From Hymenobacter canadensis (GTDB lineage: Bacteria; Bacteroidota; Bacteroidia; Cytophagales; Hymenobacteraceae): a stretch of DNA of 64,000 nucleotides. The DNA is taken from the NCBI RefSeq assembly GCF_027359925.1, contig NZ_CP114767.1, positions 124,001 to 188,000 on the forward strand. The letters are read 5' to 3'. This document shows positions 24,895 through 33,211 of the stretch, in pieces (positions within the stretch are counted from its first letter, which is position 1; each line of letters opens with the position of its first letter). The translations under genes and the position numbers were made by a program. The notes under the pieces were generated by a model. That model was not told where the DNA came from. It saw only the letters and a program-made list of their open reading frames with translations, and did no database searches.

Positions 24895-26568
24895 ATGAGT
24901 CAGCCCCTGCCTACGCCTGCCGGTACTTTTCCGTATTCCCGCTACTGGCTGTGGGGCTTTGTATTGCTGCTGGCTGTTAGTCTGTTAGCCGGCCTGAACG
25001 CCTGGGGGCCGCTGGAAAGCAGTGAGGCCCGATATGCCGAAATCGGGCGCGAAATGCTGGCCAGCCACGACTGGCTGCACCCGCGGCTGCTGGGAATCGG
25101 GCATTTTCATAAGCCGCCCTTCACGTATTGGCTCACGGCCGCCGGGCTGGCCCTGGCCGGCCCCACGGCGCTGGGCGTGCGCCTGCTGCCGGTGCTGGCC
25201 GTGCTGGCACAGGTGCTGCTGGTATACGGCCTGGGCAAGCTGTTTTTTGGCGGCGACCAGACCCGGGCCCGCACGGCGGCCATCATCTACGGCACGCTGC
25301 CAGTGGTGCTGGTGTCGGCCCTCAACGTCACGACCGATGCCTACCTGGCCACCCTGGAGCTGGCCGCCGCCTACGGCATCCTGCGCCACTACCACGACGG
25401 ACGCTGGTGGGGCCTGTATCTGTTCTGGCTGGCACTGGGGCTGGCATTTCTCACGAAAGGTCCGGTGGGCTTCGTGCTGCCGCTGATGGCAGTGGTGGGG
25501 CACTACTTCCGGCGCGGGCAGGCGCCGCGACCTTTCACTAGGCATCACGCGCTGGGCATCGGGCTGTTTATACTGGTGGGGCTGAGCTGGTACCTGCTGC
25601 TGCTGCGCGAAAATCCGGCGTTCCTGCGCTACTTCGTGATTGGGCATACCCTCGACAGGTTTGCCCACGCCGAGGCTTTTGACCGGGCCAAGCCGTGGTG
25701 GTTTTACCTGGTGCTGGCCCCCGCCACCAGCCTGCCGTGGGCTGCACTGTTCATTGTGCAGGCCATCCGGACGGGCTGGGCCAGGCTGCCGCAAATATGG
25801 CGCAACGTGCTGGTGTTCTGGGTGCTGGTGCCATTGGTGTTCTTCTCGTTGTCGCAGTCCAAGCTGCTGTTGTACGTGCTGCCCATGTTCCCGGGCGTGG
25901 CGCTGCTCACGGCCTACTACCTGCACGTGCTACCCGAAACCGCCGCCCACCGCTGGTACCATGGCTTTGTGACGCTGTGGGTGTTGCTGCTGCTGGCGCT
26001 GGCCGGGCTGCCCGCCGTAGCTGAACTTCTGCAACTCACGCTGGCGCCTGCCGCTGCCCTGCTGCCGTTGGCTGGGCTGGTTGTGTTAACCCTGAGTGCG
26101 TGGCGCAGCCGAAAGCTGCCTTCGGCCATACGGCTGCTGCCAGTCGCGGCTGTTTTCACGGCTACGCTGGTGTTGGCCGCCAAGCCCGTTTTTCAGCAGA
26201 ATGAAGCAAAATTCCACGGGACGCGGCCGGTGGCGGCGCTGCTACAGGAGCACGGCCTCGCCGATCGGCCGGTGCTGGTCTATAATGAGCTGCTGCCTTC
26301 GCTGGCGTTTGCGCAGGGTCGCGTGCCGATTTCACTCTATGCCGGCAACCACTACCTGCGGCGCGAAACGCAGTTCGAGCGGGATTCGCGCTGGCGCCAG
26401 ACCAACCTGAGTGCCATCGATATGCCGCCGGCCCGCCTGGATTCGTTGCTACGGCTGCGGCCGGTGCTGCTGGTGCGGGATGAGGCGGCCGTGGGCGAAA
26501 ACTGGCTGGGCCAGCGCTTCTCGCATCACCTCGATTTGCCACCGTGGCGCGTGTACTACGACTGGTAA
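24895..26568 (+). CDS. ArnT-like family 39 glycosyltransferase
   Basis: The 557-residue membrane protein has the signature GPLESSEARYAEIGREMLASHDWLHPRLLGIGHFHKPPFTYWLTAAGLALAG. This includes the Glu/Arg loop and HKPP motif of GT39 enzymes. About 11 helices follow, and then a C-terminal periplasmic domain (FHGTRPVAALLQEHGLADRPVLVYNELLPSLAF). It is divergent from the epimerase operon, and the 155-nt gap between them is unusually AT-rich next to this start. From family knowledge it should transfer a lipid-linked sugar in the periplasm. Read together with the GT2, LAB_N and epimerase genes it completes a sugar-decoration locus. Confidence 0.85.
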   Translation: MSQPLPTPAGTFPYSRYWLWGFVLLLAVSLLAGLNAWGPLESSEARYAEIGREMLASHDWLHPRLLGIGHFHKPPFTYWLTAAGLALAGPTALGVRLLPVLAVLAQVLLVYGLGKLFFGGDQTRARTAAIIYGTLPVVLVSALNVTTDAYLATLELAAAYGILRHYHDGRWWGLYLFWLALGLAFLTKGPVGFVLPLMAVVGHYFRRGQAPRPFTRHHALGIGLFILVGLSWYLLLLRENPAFLRYFVIGHTLDRFAHAEAFDRAKPWWFYLVLAPATSLPWAALFIVQAIRTGWARLPQIWRNVLVFWVLVPLVFFSLSQSKLLLYVLPMFPGVALLTAYYLHVLPETAAHRWYHGFVTLWVLLLLALAGLPAVAELLQLTLAPAAALLPLAGLVVLTLSAWRSRKLPSAIRLLPVAAVFTATLVLAAKPVFQQNEAKFHGTRPVAALLQEHGLADRPVLVYNELLPSLAFAQGRVPISLYAGNHYLRRETQFERDSRWRQTNLSAIDMPPARLDSLLRLRPVLLVRDEAAVGENWLGQRFSHHLDLPPWRVYYDW

Positions 26569-26692
26569 ACAGGCGGCTAACCCGGCCAAAACCAACCACT
26601 TCTTTGCCGCGTGCTATTGCGGGCGGCGCACCAATTGGCAGTTTCCGCTTACTTTGGTACCTGCAAACTGCCTTTCCACCAATCAAATTCCC

Positions 26693-28804
26693 ATGAAAAA
26701 CCGCAATACGCTGACCCTGGCAGCCCTGGCCGCCACCGGCCTGGCCCTGTCGGGCTGCGCCTCTGGCACGGCGCCCACGGCGGCTACCACCGCCCCGGCC
26801 ACCACGGCATCCACCCCTACGGAAGCGCCCATCGTGCCCGGCATCGGCCTGAACGTAGCCAACCGCGACCTGTCGGTTTCGCCCTGCGACAACTTCTTTC
26901 AGTATGCTTCGGGCTCGTGGCTGAAAAACAACCCGATTCCGGCTGCTGAAACGCGCTGGGGCTCCTTCAACGAGCTGGCCGACAAGAACAACGCCGTGAT
27001 GCGGCAGATTCTGGACGAAGCCTCGGCCAACACCTCGGCGGCCAAAGGCACCAACGCCCAGAAAGTTGGCGACTACTACGCCACGGCCATGGACTCGATG
27101 GCCATTGAGGCTGCCGGCCTCAAGTTCCTCAAGCCGGAGCTGGACCGCATCAACGGCATCAAAGACCTGAAAGGATTGCAGGGCGCCGTGGTACGGGCCC
27201 AGAAAATCCAGACCGGAGCCTTTTTCAACGGCTACGTTGGTCAGGACGACAAAATCAGCACCCAGTACGCCGTAAACCTGTATCAGGGCGGCCTAAGCCT
27301 GCCCGATCGGGACTACTACCTCAAGGACGATGCCCGCTCGAAAGGCATCCGCTCGGCCTACATGACCTATCTGGTCAACACGTTCAAGATGCTGGGCGAA
27401 AATGACGCCACGGCTGCCAAGAACGCCGCCACGGTGCTGCGCCTGGAAACGCGCATGGCCAAAGCCAGCAAGAGCCGCGTAGACCTGCGCGACCCGTACG
27501 CCAACTACAACAAGATGACGGTGGCGGCGGCCAACCAGCAGTTTCCGAACCTGAACCTGCCCGGTGTACTCCAGCAGATGGGCCTGGGCGCGGCCAAGGA
27601 GGTGATTGTGGGCCAGCCGGCTTTCTTCAAGGAGGTGAGTGCAATGATGAAGGCCGAGCCGCTGGCCGACCTCAAAACCTACATGCGCTGGCACCTGGTA
27701 ACGTCGGTTTCGTCGGCGCTGCCTAAGGCGTATGCCGATGAGAGCTTCAAGTTCACGCAGGTACTGAGCGGGGCCAAGAAGCAGCAGCCCCGCTGGAAGC
27801 GCATGCTGCGCTCCACCGACGGCGCGCTGGGCGAGGCGTTCGGCCAGCTCTACGTAGACAAGGCCTTCACGCCCGAAGCCAAGCAGAAGGCCATGGCCAT
27901 GGTCGACAACATCAAAGCTGCCCTCGCCGAGCACATTCAGCAGCTGGAATGGATGAGCCCCGCCACCAAGGTGGAAGCCATGAAGAAGCTGAACGCCTTC
28001 ACCGTGAAAATCGGCTATCCGGATCAGTGGAAGGACTATTCAGCCCTCACCATCTCGCGGGAATCGTACCTGAAGAACGTGCTGGCCTCGCGCGAGTGGG
28101 CCATCAACGACAACGTGAAGAAGTTTGGTAAGCCGATTGACCGCAAGGAGTGGGGCATGACCCCGCCCACGGTGAATGCCTACTACAACCCGAGCATGAA
28201 CGAAATCGTGTTTCCGGCCGGCATCATGCAGCCTCCGTTCTTCGACCCCAAGGCTGATGACGCGGTAAACTACGGCGGCATGGGCGCGGTTATTGGCCAC
28301 GAAATCACGCACGGCTTCGACGACCAGGGCCGGCAGTACGACGCCGAGGGCAACCTGAAAGACTGGTGGACCAAGGAAGACGCCGAGAAGTTCGACGCCC
28401 GCGCTGCCATCGTCGGCAAGCAGTTCGATGCCTTCTCGCCGCTGGACTCGGTGTACGTGAACGGCAAGCTGACCATGGGCGAAAACCTCGCCGACCTAGG
28501 CGGCCTCAACATTGCCTACACCGCCCTGCAGAAGCAGCTGCAGAAGCAGTACGGCACCAATGAGCGGCCCAAGTACGACGGCCTGACGCCCGAGCAGCGC
28601 TTCTTCCTGGCCTACGCCCAGATCTGGCGCACCAACGCCCGGCCGGAGTACCTGCGCCAGCAGGTGATGACTGACCCGCACTCGCCGGCCCAGTTCCGCA
28701 CCAACGGCCCGCTCATGAACATGCCCCAGTTCTACGAGGCCTTCGGCTGCAAGGAAGACGCCAAGATGGTGCGTGTGCAGACCGAGCGCGCCAAAATCTG
28801 GTAG
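26693..28804 (+). CDS. M13 family zinc metallopeptidase lipoprotein (PepO/neprilysin-like)
   Basis: The 703-residue product begins with a lipoprotein signal (LALSGCASG, acylated Cys about 22) and a Thr/Ala-rich linker. Peptidase_M13_N follows (DLSVSPCDNFFQYASGSWLKNNPIP from about 62) and then the catalytic domain. The zinc site is HEITH at 536-540 (GAVIGHEITHGFDDQG), with the third ligand in MGENLADLGG about 60 residues later and the substrate strand NAYYNPSMNEIVFPAG. It should cleave peptides at the cell surface or in the periplasm. The start is the ATG preceding the lipobox; the open frame extends 94 codons upstream without a signal sequence. A TTACTTTG box lies 36 nt upstream. Confidence 0.95.
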   Translation: MKNRNTLTLAALAATGLALSGCASGTAPTAATTAPATTASTPTEAPIVPGIGLNVANRDLSVSPCDNFFQYASGSWLKNNPIPAAETRWGSFNELADKNNAVMRQILDEASANTSAAKGTNAQKVGDYYATAMDSMAIEAAGLKFLKPELDRINGIKDLKGLQGAVVRAQKIQTGAFFNGYVGQDDKISTQYAVNLYQGGLSLPDRDYYLKDDARSKGIRSAYMTYLVNTFKMLGENDATAAKNAATVLRLETRMAKASKSRVDLRDPYANYNKMTVAAANQQFPNLNLPGVLQQMGLGAAKEVIVGQPAFFKEVSAMMKAEPLADLKTYMRWHLVTSVSSALPKAYADESFKFTQVLSGAKKQQPRWKRMLRSTDGALGEAFGQLYVDKAFTPEAKQKAMAMVDNIKAALAEHIQQLEWMSPATKVEAMKKLNAFTVKIGYPDQWKDYSALTISRESYLKNVLASREWAINDNVKKFGKPIDRKEWGMTPPTVNAYYNPSMNEIVFPAGIMQPPFFDPKADDAVNYGGMGAVIGHEITHGFDDQGRQYDAEGNLKDWWTKEDAEKFDARAAIVGKQFDAFSPLDSVYVNGKLTMGENLADLGGLNIAYTALQKQLQKQYGTNERPKYDGLTPEQRFFLAYAQIWRTNARPEYLRQQVMTDPHSPAQFRTNGPLMNMPQFYEAFGCKEDAKMVRVQTERAKIW

Positions 28805-28842
28805 GCTGAATGGCGTAATTGCTCAATGGTTGAATTGCTGAG

Positions 28843-28869
28843 AGGCGGCCCGCACAGCGCGGGCCGCCT
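28843..28869 (+). terminator. rho-independent terminator of the M13 peptidase gene
   Basis: AGGCGGCCCGC pairs with GCGGGCCGCCT around a 5-nt loop, followed by a T-run, 39 nt after the stop. Confidence 0.85.
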
Positions 28870-28901
28870 TTTTCGTGTTTGGCAGCAACTGGCCCGACTG
28901 A

Positions 28902-29073
28902 CCCGGTCTGAGCGGCGCAGCCGCGGCGACCGGTGGCCGCCAAACCGCCCCGGTCTCCGACCGGAGGATGCGCAGCAGCCATCCCGCCCCGCGCCGCCAT
29001 GGGCCTATTGCCGGTCTGGAGACCGGCCCGGTTTTGGGCCACCGGTCGCCGCGGCTGCGCCGCTCAGACCGGG
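28902..29073. repeat. 172-bp palindromic element with 37-bp perfect arms
   Basis: Arms 28902-28938 and 29037-29073 are perfect reverse complements (37 bp). The 98-nt core holds further inverted CCGGTCTCC / GGAGACCGG segments. With the terminator before it, it fills the 310-nt gap between the M13 gene and the small lipoprotein gene; no coding sequence is seen there. Confidence 0.85.
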
Positions 29074-29114
29074 GCCAGCGCCCGGAATCTGGTGTACTTG
29101 CCTAACTTGCTGCC

Positions 29115-29477
29115 ATGCTTAAGATGTTTCGTTTGCTGTTGTGGCTGCCGCTGCTGGCTGCCTGTTCCGGTTCTGAGAGTGTGCAGGAGCAGGTGGCCGA
29201 CCCGCAGGTAGGCGACGTGTACGTGGTGCAGTTTCAGCCCCAGGGCAGTCCGGCCCCGCGCTACTACTTCTACCACCTGTTCCGGGTAGCGCCCGACAGC
29301 GTGTACCTGCACCCCGCCCGCCAGGACTCGCCCAGCCCCGACGCCGACCTGCGCCAGCTGGCCTTCGAGCCCACCCCCAAAACCATCGTCTACACCCGCG
29401 CCGAGCTGCGCGAGCTGCTTGAGCTCCAGCCCGGCGACGTCACGAAAAGCCATCTGATACAAGTGCGCCGGCCGTAG
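29115..29477 (+). CDS. small predicted lipoprotein, unknown function
   Basis: The 120-residue product has a lipoprotein signal (MFRLLLWLPLLAACSGSES, lipobox LAAC). The compact domain has beta-strand-like YVVQFQPQG, PRYYFYHLFRVAPDSVYLHPA and a helical end (ELRELLELQPGDVTKSHLIQV). No family name comes to mind; similar short lipoproteins are common in Hymenobacter. Two starts are possible, ATG 29115 or ATG 29124; the latter gives a tighter signal peptide. It stands alone between two palindromic elements. Confidence 0.6.
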   Translation: MLKMFRLLLWLPLLAACSGSESVQEQVADPQVGDVYVVQFQPQGSPAPRYYFYHLFRVAPDSVYLHPARQDSPSPDADLRQLAFEPTPKTIVYTRAELRELLELQPGDVTKSHLIQVRRP

Positions 29478-29508
29478 CGCGATTGTCGTGTGAGGTAGCT
29501 AAGTCCAA

Positions 29509-29613
29509 AAAGAACGTCATGCAGAGGCGCAGCCGAAGCATCTCGCCAGTATGGTAAATTGATTCTACCACACTAGCGAGGTGCTTCGGCTGCGCCTCTG
29601 CATGACGTTCTTT
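29509..29613. repeat. dispersed palindrome, family AACGTCATGCAGAGGCGCAG
   Basis: Perfect 32-bp arms (29509-29540 and 29582-29613), with the inner part also largely self-complementary. The same family recurs at 58427-58524 (both arms) and at 42543-42586 (one arm). Confidence 0.85.
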
Positions 29614-29630
29614 ATTAACAGCAAACCACT

Positions 29631-30407
29631 TTATGGCAGTATCTCCACCCGGATGCCCACGTCCTTGAGGGGCCATTTGTAGGCGTCGACGGGCTCGTTG
29701 GCTATTTTATCGACGACGTCCAGGCCCTCGGTGATTTCGCCGAACACGGTGTACTTGCCATCCAGCGAGGGCACGCCGCCCATGGTGGCGTACACGCGCT
29801 GCTGCTCGGGCGTGAGGGGCCGGCCGGCCATGGCCTGGCTTTGGGCGGGCGTCATGGTGGAGCCCTGCACGAAGTAGAAATCGGTGCTGGAAGAGAGCTT
29901 GCCAGGGTTCTGCTCGTCGTCGTAGCGGGCCATGCCCAGGGCCCCGCGCCGGTGGAAGTGGGCGGGCCGGAACTCGGGCGGCAGCCGGTAGCGGTTCACC
30001 CGGATGGTGCGGTGCTCGGAGCGCCCGCCCTGGATGGCAAAGCCCTTCACGATGCGGTTGAACACGGTTTCATCGAACACGCCCCGGCGCGAAAGCAGCA
30101 GGAAGTTGGCTTTGTGGATGGGCGTATCGTCGTAGAGCTTCACCCGGATGGCGCCGTGGCGGGTGTGCAGCACCACGCCCGAGGCCGGATATTGCCGGCC
30201 GTAGGGCAGCAGCAGGGCCGCCGCGCTGCTGTCGGCCAGCGCCAGCAAGGCCGGGCCGGGCGTGGGCTTCTCGTTCGAGACGACCGGCGGCGCCGTTTCT
30301 TCCACGGGCTGCTGGCGGTTGCAGGCCGGCAGTGTCAGGCTGGCTGCGGCCAGCAGCAAAATGCCCGTCAAAGTGCCTTTTGGGGTCGAAAAAGGAAGGT
30401 GTAGCAT
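29631..30407 (-). CDS. cyclophilin-type peptidyl-prolyl isomerase lipoprotein
   Basis: The 258-residue product has a lipoprotein signal (LLLAAASLTLPACNRQQ, lipobox LPAC), then a cyclophilin domain: VVLHTRHGAIRVKLYDDTPIHKANFLLLSRRGVFDETVFNRIVKGFAIQGG, later ALGMARYDDEQNPGKLSSSTDFYFVQG and DGKYTVFGEITEGLDVVDKIANEP. The cyclophilin active-site Arg/Phe/Gln pattern is kept (FNRIVKGFAIQGG, DFYFVQG). It should aid folding of exported proteins. An insert of about 35 residues between FYFVQG and GGVPSLDGKYTVFG is common in the Bacteroidota members. The ATG at 30407 is chosen over the long upstream frame because of the signal peptide. Confidence 0.92.
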   Translation of the reverse strand: MLHLPFSTPKGTLTGILLLAAASLTLPACNRQQPVEETAPPVVSNEKPTPGPALLALADSSAAALLLPYGRQYPASGVVLHTRHGAIRVKLYDDTPIHKANFLLLSRRGVFDETVFNRIVKGFAIQGGRSEHRTIRVNRYRLPPEFRPAHFHRRGALGMARYDDEQNPGKLSSSTDFYFVQGSTMTPAQSQAMAGRPLTPEQQRVYATMGGVPSLDGKYTVFGEITEGLDVVDKIANEPVDAYKWPLKDVGIRVEILP

Positions 30408-30505
30408 AGCCGGAAGCAAGGCGGACAGCGGAAACAAAACAAAGGCGTCGGCCGGGCTCCGCACGGAACCTGGCCGACGCCAAAGGTAGCAGGGCCGCCG
30501 GTAGT

Positions 30506-31783
30506 CTACCAGCCCGAACCGGCCGGCGCGCCCCAGCCGTCGTCTTTCTGGGCGGCCTTCTTCTTGCGGTTCGGCTCCTTTTCCTTGGTTTTGGTGCTGC
30601 CGCCGTCCGCCGACTTGGTTTTGGTCTTCACCTTTTCCGGGCCCTTCCCGGCGGGCGCTGGGGCAGGCGTCGGGGTGGCGGCCGTGGCGGCTTTGGGCGC
30701 GGCAGCCGGCGCGGGGGCTACCGGCGGCGAAGTGGTTTCCAGCATCGGCGGCGCCATATCTTTGGCCGCGTTGATCTGGTCGGCCTGCACCACCACGGCC
30801 TGCTTCTGCATGGCCAGTAGCATTTGCTGGGGCACTAGGCCGTTGTCTTTCCAGATTTTCAGCTGCGCGTCCAGCGAGTCTTTGTCGGCTTTGTCGGGCT
30901 TGCGGCCCATCAGCTCGTTGAGGTTGGGGCTGCCGCCATCCTTCCACGCCGTCAGCCACAATGACGAGATGAACGTGGGGGCCAGCTTCAGGCGGAAAGC
31001 CACCATGCCGCCCACTTCCTTGTGGTAGGCATCGGCAAAGGCATCGGAGTAGAAGCGGCGGGTCTTGCCGAACTTATGCGAGAAGCTGTACTTGGTTTCG
31101 GGTGTAAACTGCCGGGTCACCTTCTCTTCCCGGTCGAAGGTTTCGCCCAGGAAGCCGTACGACTCCTGCAGCACCTTCCAGACGTCGTTGAGCGGCTCCT
31201 TCACGTATTTGGCCGACTCCGAATCCAGCTTGTACTCGGCAATGTGGCGCTCGGGCAGCTTGCTTTCCCAGAGCGAATGCATGCCGGCCTGGTTGGTAAG
31301 CTGACCGTCGTAGTTTTCGGTGGTGTGCAGCGGCACGTAGGCGTCGGCCACGTAGTGGCACAGCTCGGCCGAGAGCCGCACAATGGCCACGGTGTCGCGC
31401 TGCTTAAAGGCCGTTGTGAGCTGGTCTTTCACGTCGATGATGGTCCAGGGCACGGTGCCGTACTTGCGCAGGGTGTCGGCCGTGTATTTGGCCTCAGCTT
31501 TTTCCCAGGCCTTGGGCATGGCGCCGAAGGGGTTGTCGCCGAAGTGGTCGAGGTCGATGAAGTGCTTGCTGGCCTCCGTGGGGTCGGAGTCGCGCCGCTC
31601 GTCGGGGGACGTCGATAGGCGCACAATTTCCTTCATATGCCGGAAATAAAAGGCCTGCATGCTGGCCGGCAGGGCATACACGGAAATCTGCGCAATGGTG
31701 CGGTGCGCAAAAAAGCCCCAGCCCGGCGACGTAACCGGGACCAACAGCACCAGGCACAACAAAAGGAGAAACTGTTTTTTCAT
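30506..31783 (-). CDS. zinc-dependent phospholipase C / S1-P1-like secreted protein
   Basis: The 425-residue product has a signal peptide ending before WGFFAHR; Trp22 and His27 would be the N-terminal metal ligands of the S1-P1/PLC fold. Further ligand-like residues are DLDHFG (about 76-80), HYVADAYVPLH (H142, D146, H152) and MHSLWE (H168). So the three-zinc site looks intact. After about residue 340 comes a low-complexity tail rich in Ala/Pro/Thr, then Lys/Thr, ending DDGWGAPAGSGW; the tail may bind the cell wall or nucleic acid (speculation). The start at 31783 is fixed by the signal peptide. It is a relative of the partial gene at the window start. Confidence 0.8.
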   Translation of the reverse strand: MKKQFLLLLCLVLLVPVTSPGWGFFAHRTIAQISVYALPASMQAFYFRHMKEIVRLSTSPDERRDSDPTEASKHFIDLDHFGDNPFGAMPKAWEKAEAKYTADTLRKYGTVPWTIIDVKDQLTTAFKQRDTVAIVRLSAELCHYVADAYVPLHTTENYDGQLTNQAGMHSLWESKLPERHIAEYKLDSESAKYVKEPLNDVWKVLQESYGFLGETFDREEKVTRQFTPETKYSFSHKFGKTRRFYSDAFADAYHKEVGGMVAFRLKLAPTFISSLWLTAWKDGGSPNLNELMGRKPDKADKDSLDAQLKIWKDNGLVPQQMLLAMQKQAVVVQADQINAAKDMAPPMLETTSPPVAPAPAAAPKAATAATPTPAPAPAGKGPEKVKTKTKSADGGSTKTKEKEPNRKKKAAQKDDGWGAPAGSGW

Positions 31784-32008
31784 AGCGGAAGGGCAGGGCC
31801 GTGAGGTGGACCGCAGCGAAGTTAGCGGATTGACACCGGGAAGTCGTAACTCAGTGAGTGTTTGCGTGCTGGTTCTGCGTATAAGCAAAACTCACGTTCC
31901 CAAAACACAATACCTTGCCGGGCCGCCGCCGGCAAAGCCCCTGAATTTGTGCTGTTTCCAGTTGAAGCCGCCGCGCCTTCCGTCCCACCGTTCCAGCTCT
32001 GCCCGCCC

Positions 32009-33043
32009 GTGACGCTTATCACCAAAAAGAAAATCACCTACGCCATTCAGGAGCCGCTCCGAACCTACCTGCAGCACTACGACCGCGAAGCCACGCTGCC
32101 CGTCACGTACCAGGACCTCACGCGCAGCAGCGGCTCCTACCCGCTGGCCGACCGCCAGGGCCGCGACACGATGTGGGAAACCGTGTTCTACGAGCCCCAG
32201 ACCCTGCGCGAGCTGGGAACCGGCTTGGCCGAGGTGTACGCCATCCTGAAAACGGCCGGCGACCTGAGCTTTACGGAGCACCTGCTGGCCGACCGGGTGG
32301 ATTACTGCCGCTTTGGCAACTCCAACCCGTTTCGGGTGCGCATCGTCAACCAGCTCAACGACAACTACGACTACTTCTACGTGAAGCGCGCCGACGCCTC
32401 GCGTGTGTACGGCCTGGAGTTGGAGCACCTGCTCTCGCCCAACAGCCTCAACTACCTCGTTTTCGGCGATACCATCATCGAGGAGCATATTGTGGGCATT
32501 CCCGGCGACGACTTCATCCGCGACCGGTTGGCGGCCCCGCACCTCAACCAGGTGCGCATTGCCAAGGAGTTTGTGAAGTTCAACGAGCGGTGCTTTGCGC
32601 GGCTGCTGGGCGATATGCGGGCCTACAATTACGTCATCGACGTGACGCCCGACTTCGAAGATGAGCAGTACCGCGTGCGAGCCATCGACTTTGACCAGCA
32701 GTGCTACGAGGGCAAAAAGACCATGTACCTGCCTCAGTATTTCAAGGACAACCGGGCCGTGGTGCAGCTTTGCAGCCGCCTGCTCAACGCCGAAACCACC
32801 CGCCAGTACCAGACCGAGGAACGCGCCCTAATGGCCCGCCGGGCCCGTTCGGAGCGCTACCGCCTCAAAGACCTCATCGACTGCCTCCGCCGCGACGAGG
32901 TGTCGCCGCCGGAGAAGGTGGAGCAACTCAAGGAGCAGCTGGGCCTGCACCACCACACCGACCAGTTCCGCCGCTGCCGCTCCATGGGCGACATCGTGCG
33001 CCTCAATCTCAAGCTCATGCTGACGAAGGCGAAGAAGGAGTAG
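32009..33043 (+). CDS. conserved hypothetical protein of Hymenobacter
   Basis: The 344-residue soluble protein shows recognisable blocks: TYAIQEPLRTYLQHYDREATLPVTY, RDTMWETVFYEP, RVRIVNQLNDNYDYFYVKRADASRVYGLELEHLLSPN, EEHIVGIPGDDFI, EFVKFNERCFARLLGDMRAYNYVIDVTPDF and RAIDFDQQCYEG. From memory near-identical proteins are frequent in Hymenobacter and have no known function. The FVKFNERC...D...IDFDQQ spacing vaguely recalls kinase-like or HipA-like active sites, but I cannot show this. GTG at 32009 is favoured since the domain begins right after it; the upstream frame to 31862 is Pro/Ala-rich and unlike protein. Confidence 0.7.
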   Translation: MTLITKKKITYAIQEPLRTYLQHYDREATLPVTYQDLTRSSGSYPLADRQGRDTMWETVFYEPQTLRELGTGLAEVYAILKTAGDLSFTEHLLADRVDYCRFGNSNPFRVRIVNQLNDNYDYFYVKRADASRVYGLELEHLLSPNSLNYLVFGDTIIEEHIVGIPGDDFIRDRLAAPHLNQVRIAKEFVKFNERCFARLLGDMRAYNYVIDVTPDFEDEQYRVRAIDFDQQCYEGKKTMYLPQYFKDNRAVVQLCSRLLNAETTRQYQTEERALMARRARSERYRLKDLIDCLRRDEVSPPEKVEQLKEQLGLHHHTDQFRRCRSMGDIVRLNLKLMLTKAKKE

Positions 33044-33079
33044 TTTTTGGTGATGAGGTAACGGGGTAACGGGTTAATG

Positions 33080-33184
33080 AAGAACGTCATTCCGAGCAGA
33101 GCGAGGAATCTCGCGTGCTGACGTAGGGACGACCCGAGTTACCACGCTGGCGAGATTCCTCGCTCTGCTCGGAATGACGTTCTT
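33080..33184. repeat. dispersed palindrome, family AACGTCATTCCGAGCAGAGC
   Basis: Perfect 35-bp arms (33080-33114 and 33150-33184) between two convergent genes. The ends AAGAACGTCAT are shared with the 29509 and 58427 elements, while the middle of the arm differs. Flanking it are low-complexity strings GTGATGAGGTAACGGGGTAACGG (33050 on) and three GTCACCT units (33193-33213). Confidence 0.85.
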
Positions 33185-33211
33185 ATTTTGTCACATGTCA
33201 CCTGTCACCTG

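Noticed and set aside
26411..26692. 5' extension of the M13 peptidase frame
   Set aside because: It overlaps the ArnT-like gene and precedes a perfect lipoprotein signal; the ATG at 26693 is the start.
29440..29676. Small frames encoding EMLRLRLCMTF-like peptides here and at 58394-58909
   Set aside because: The peptide is the translation of the dispersed palindrome, not a conserved protein.
28902..33184. Intergenic repeats as a CRISPR array
   Set aside because: The repeats are paired palindromes at single sites with no regular spacers, and there are no cas genes.
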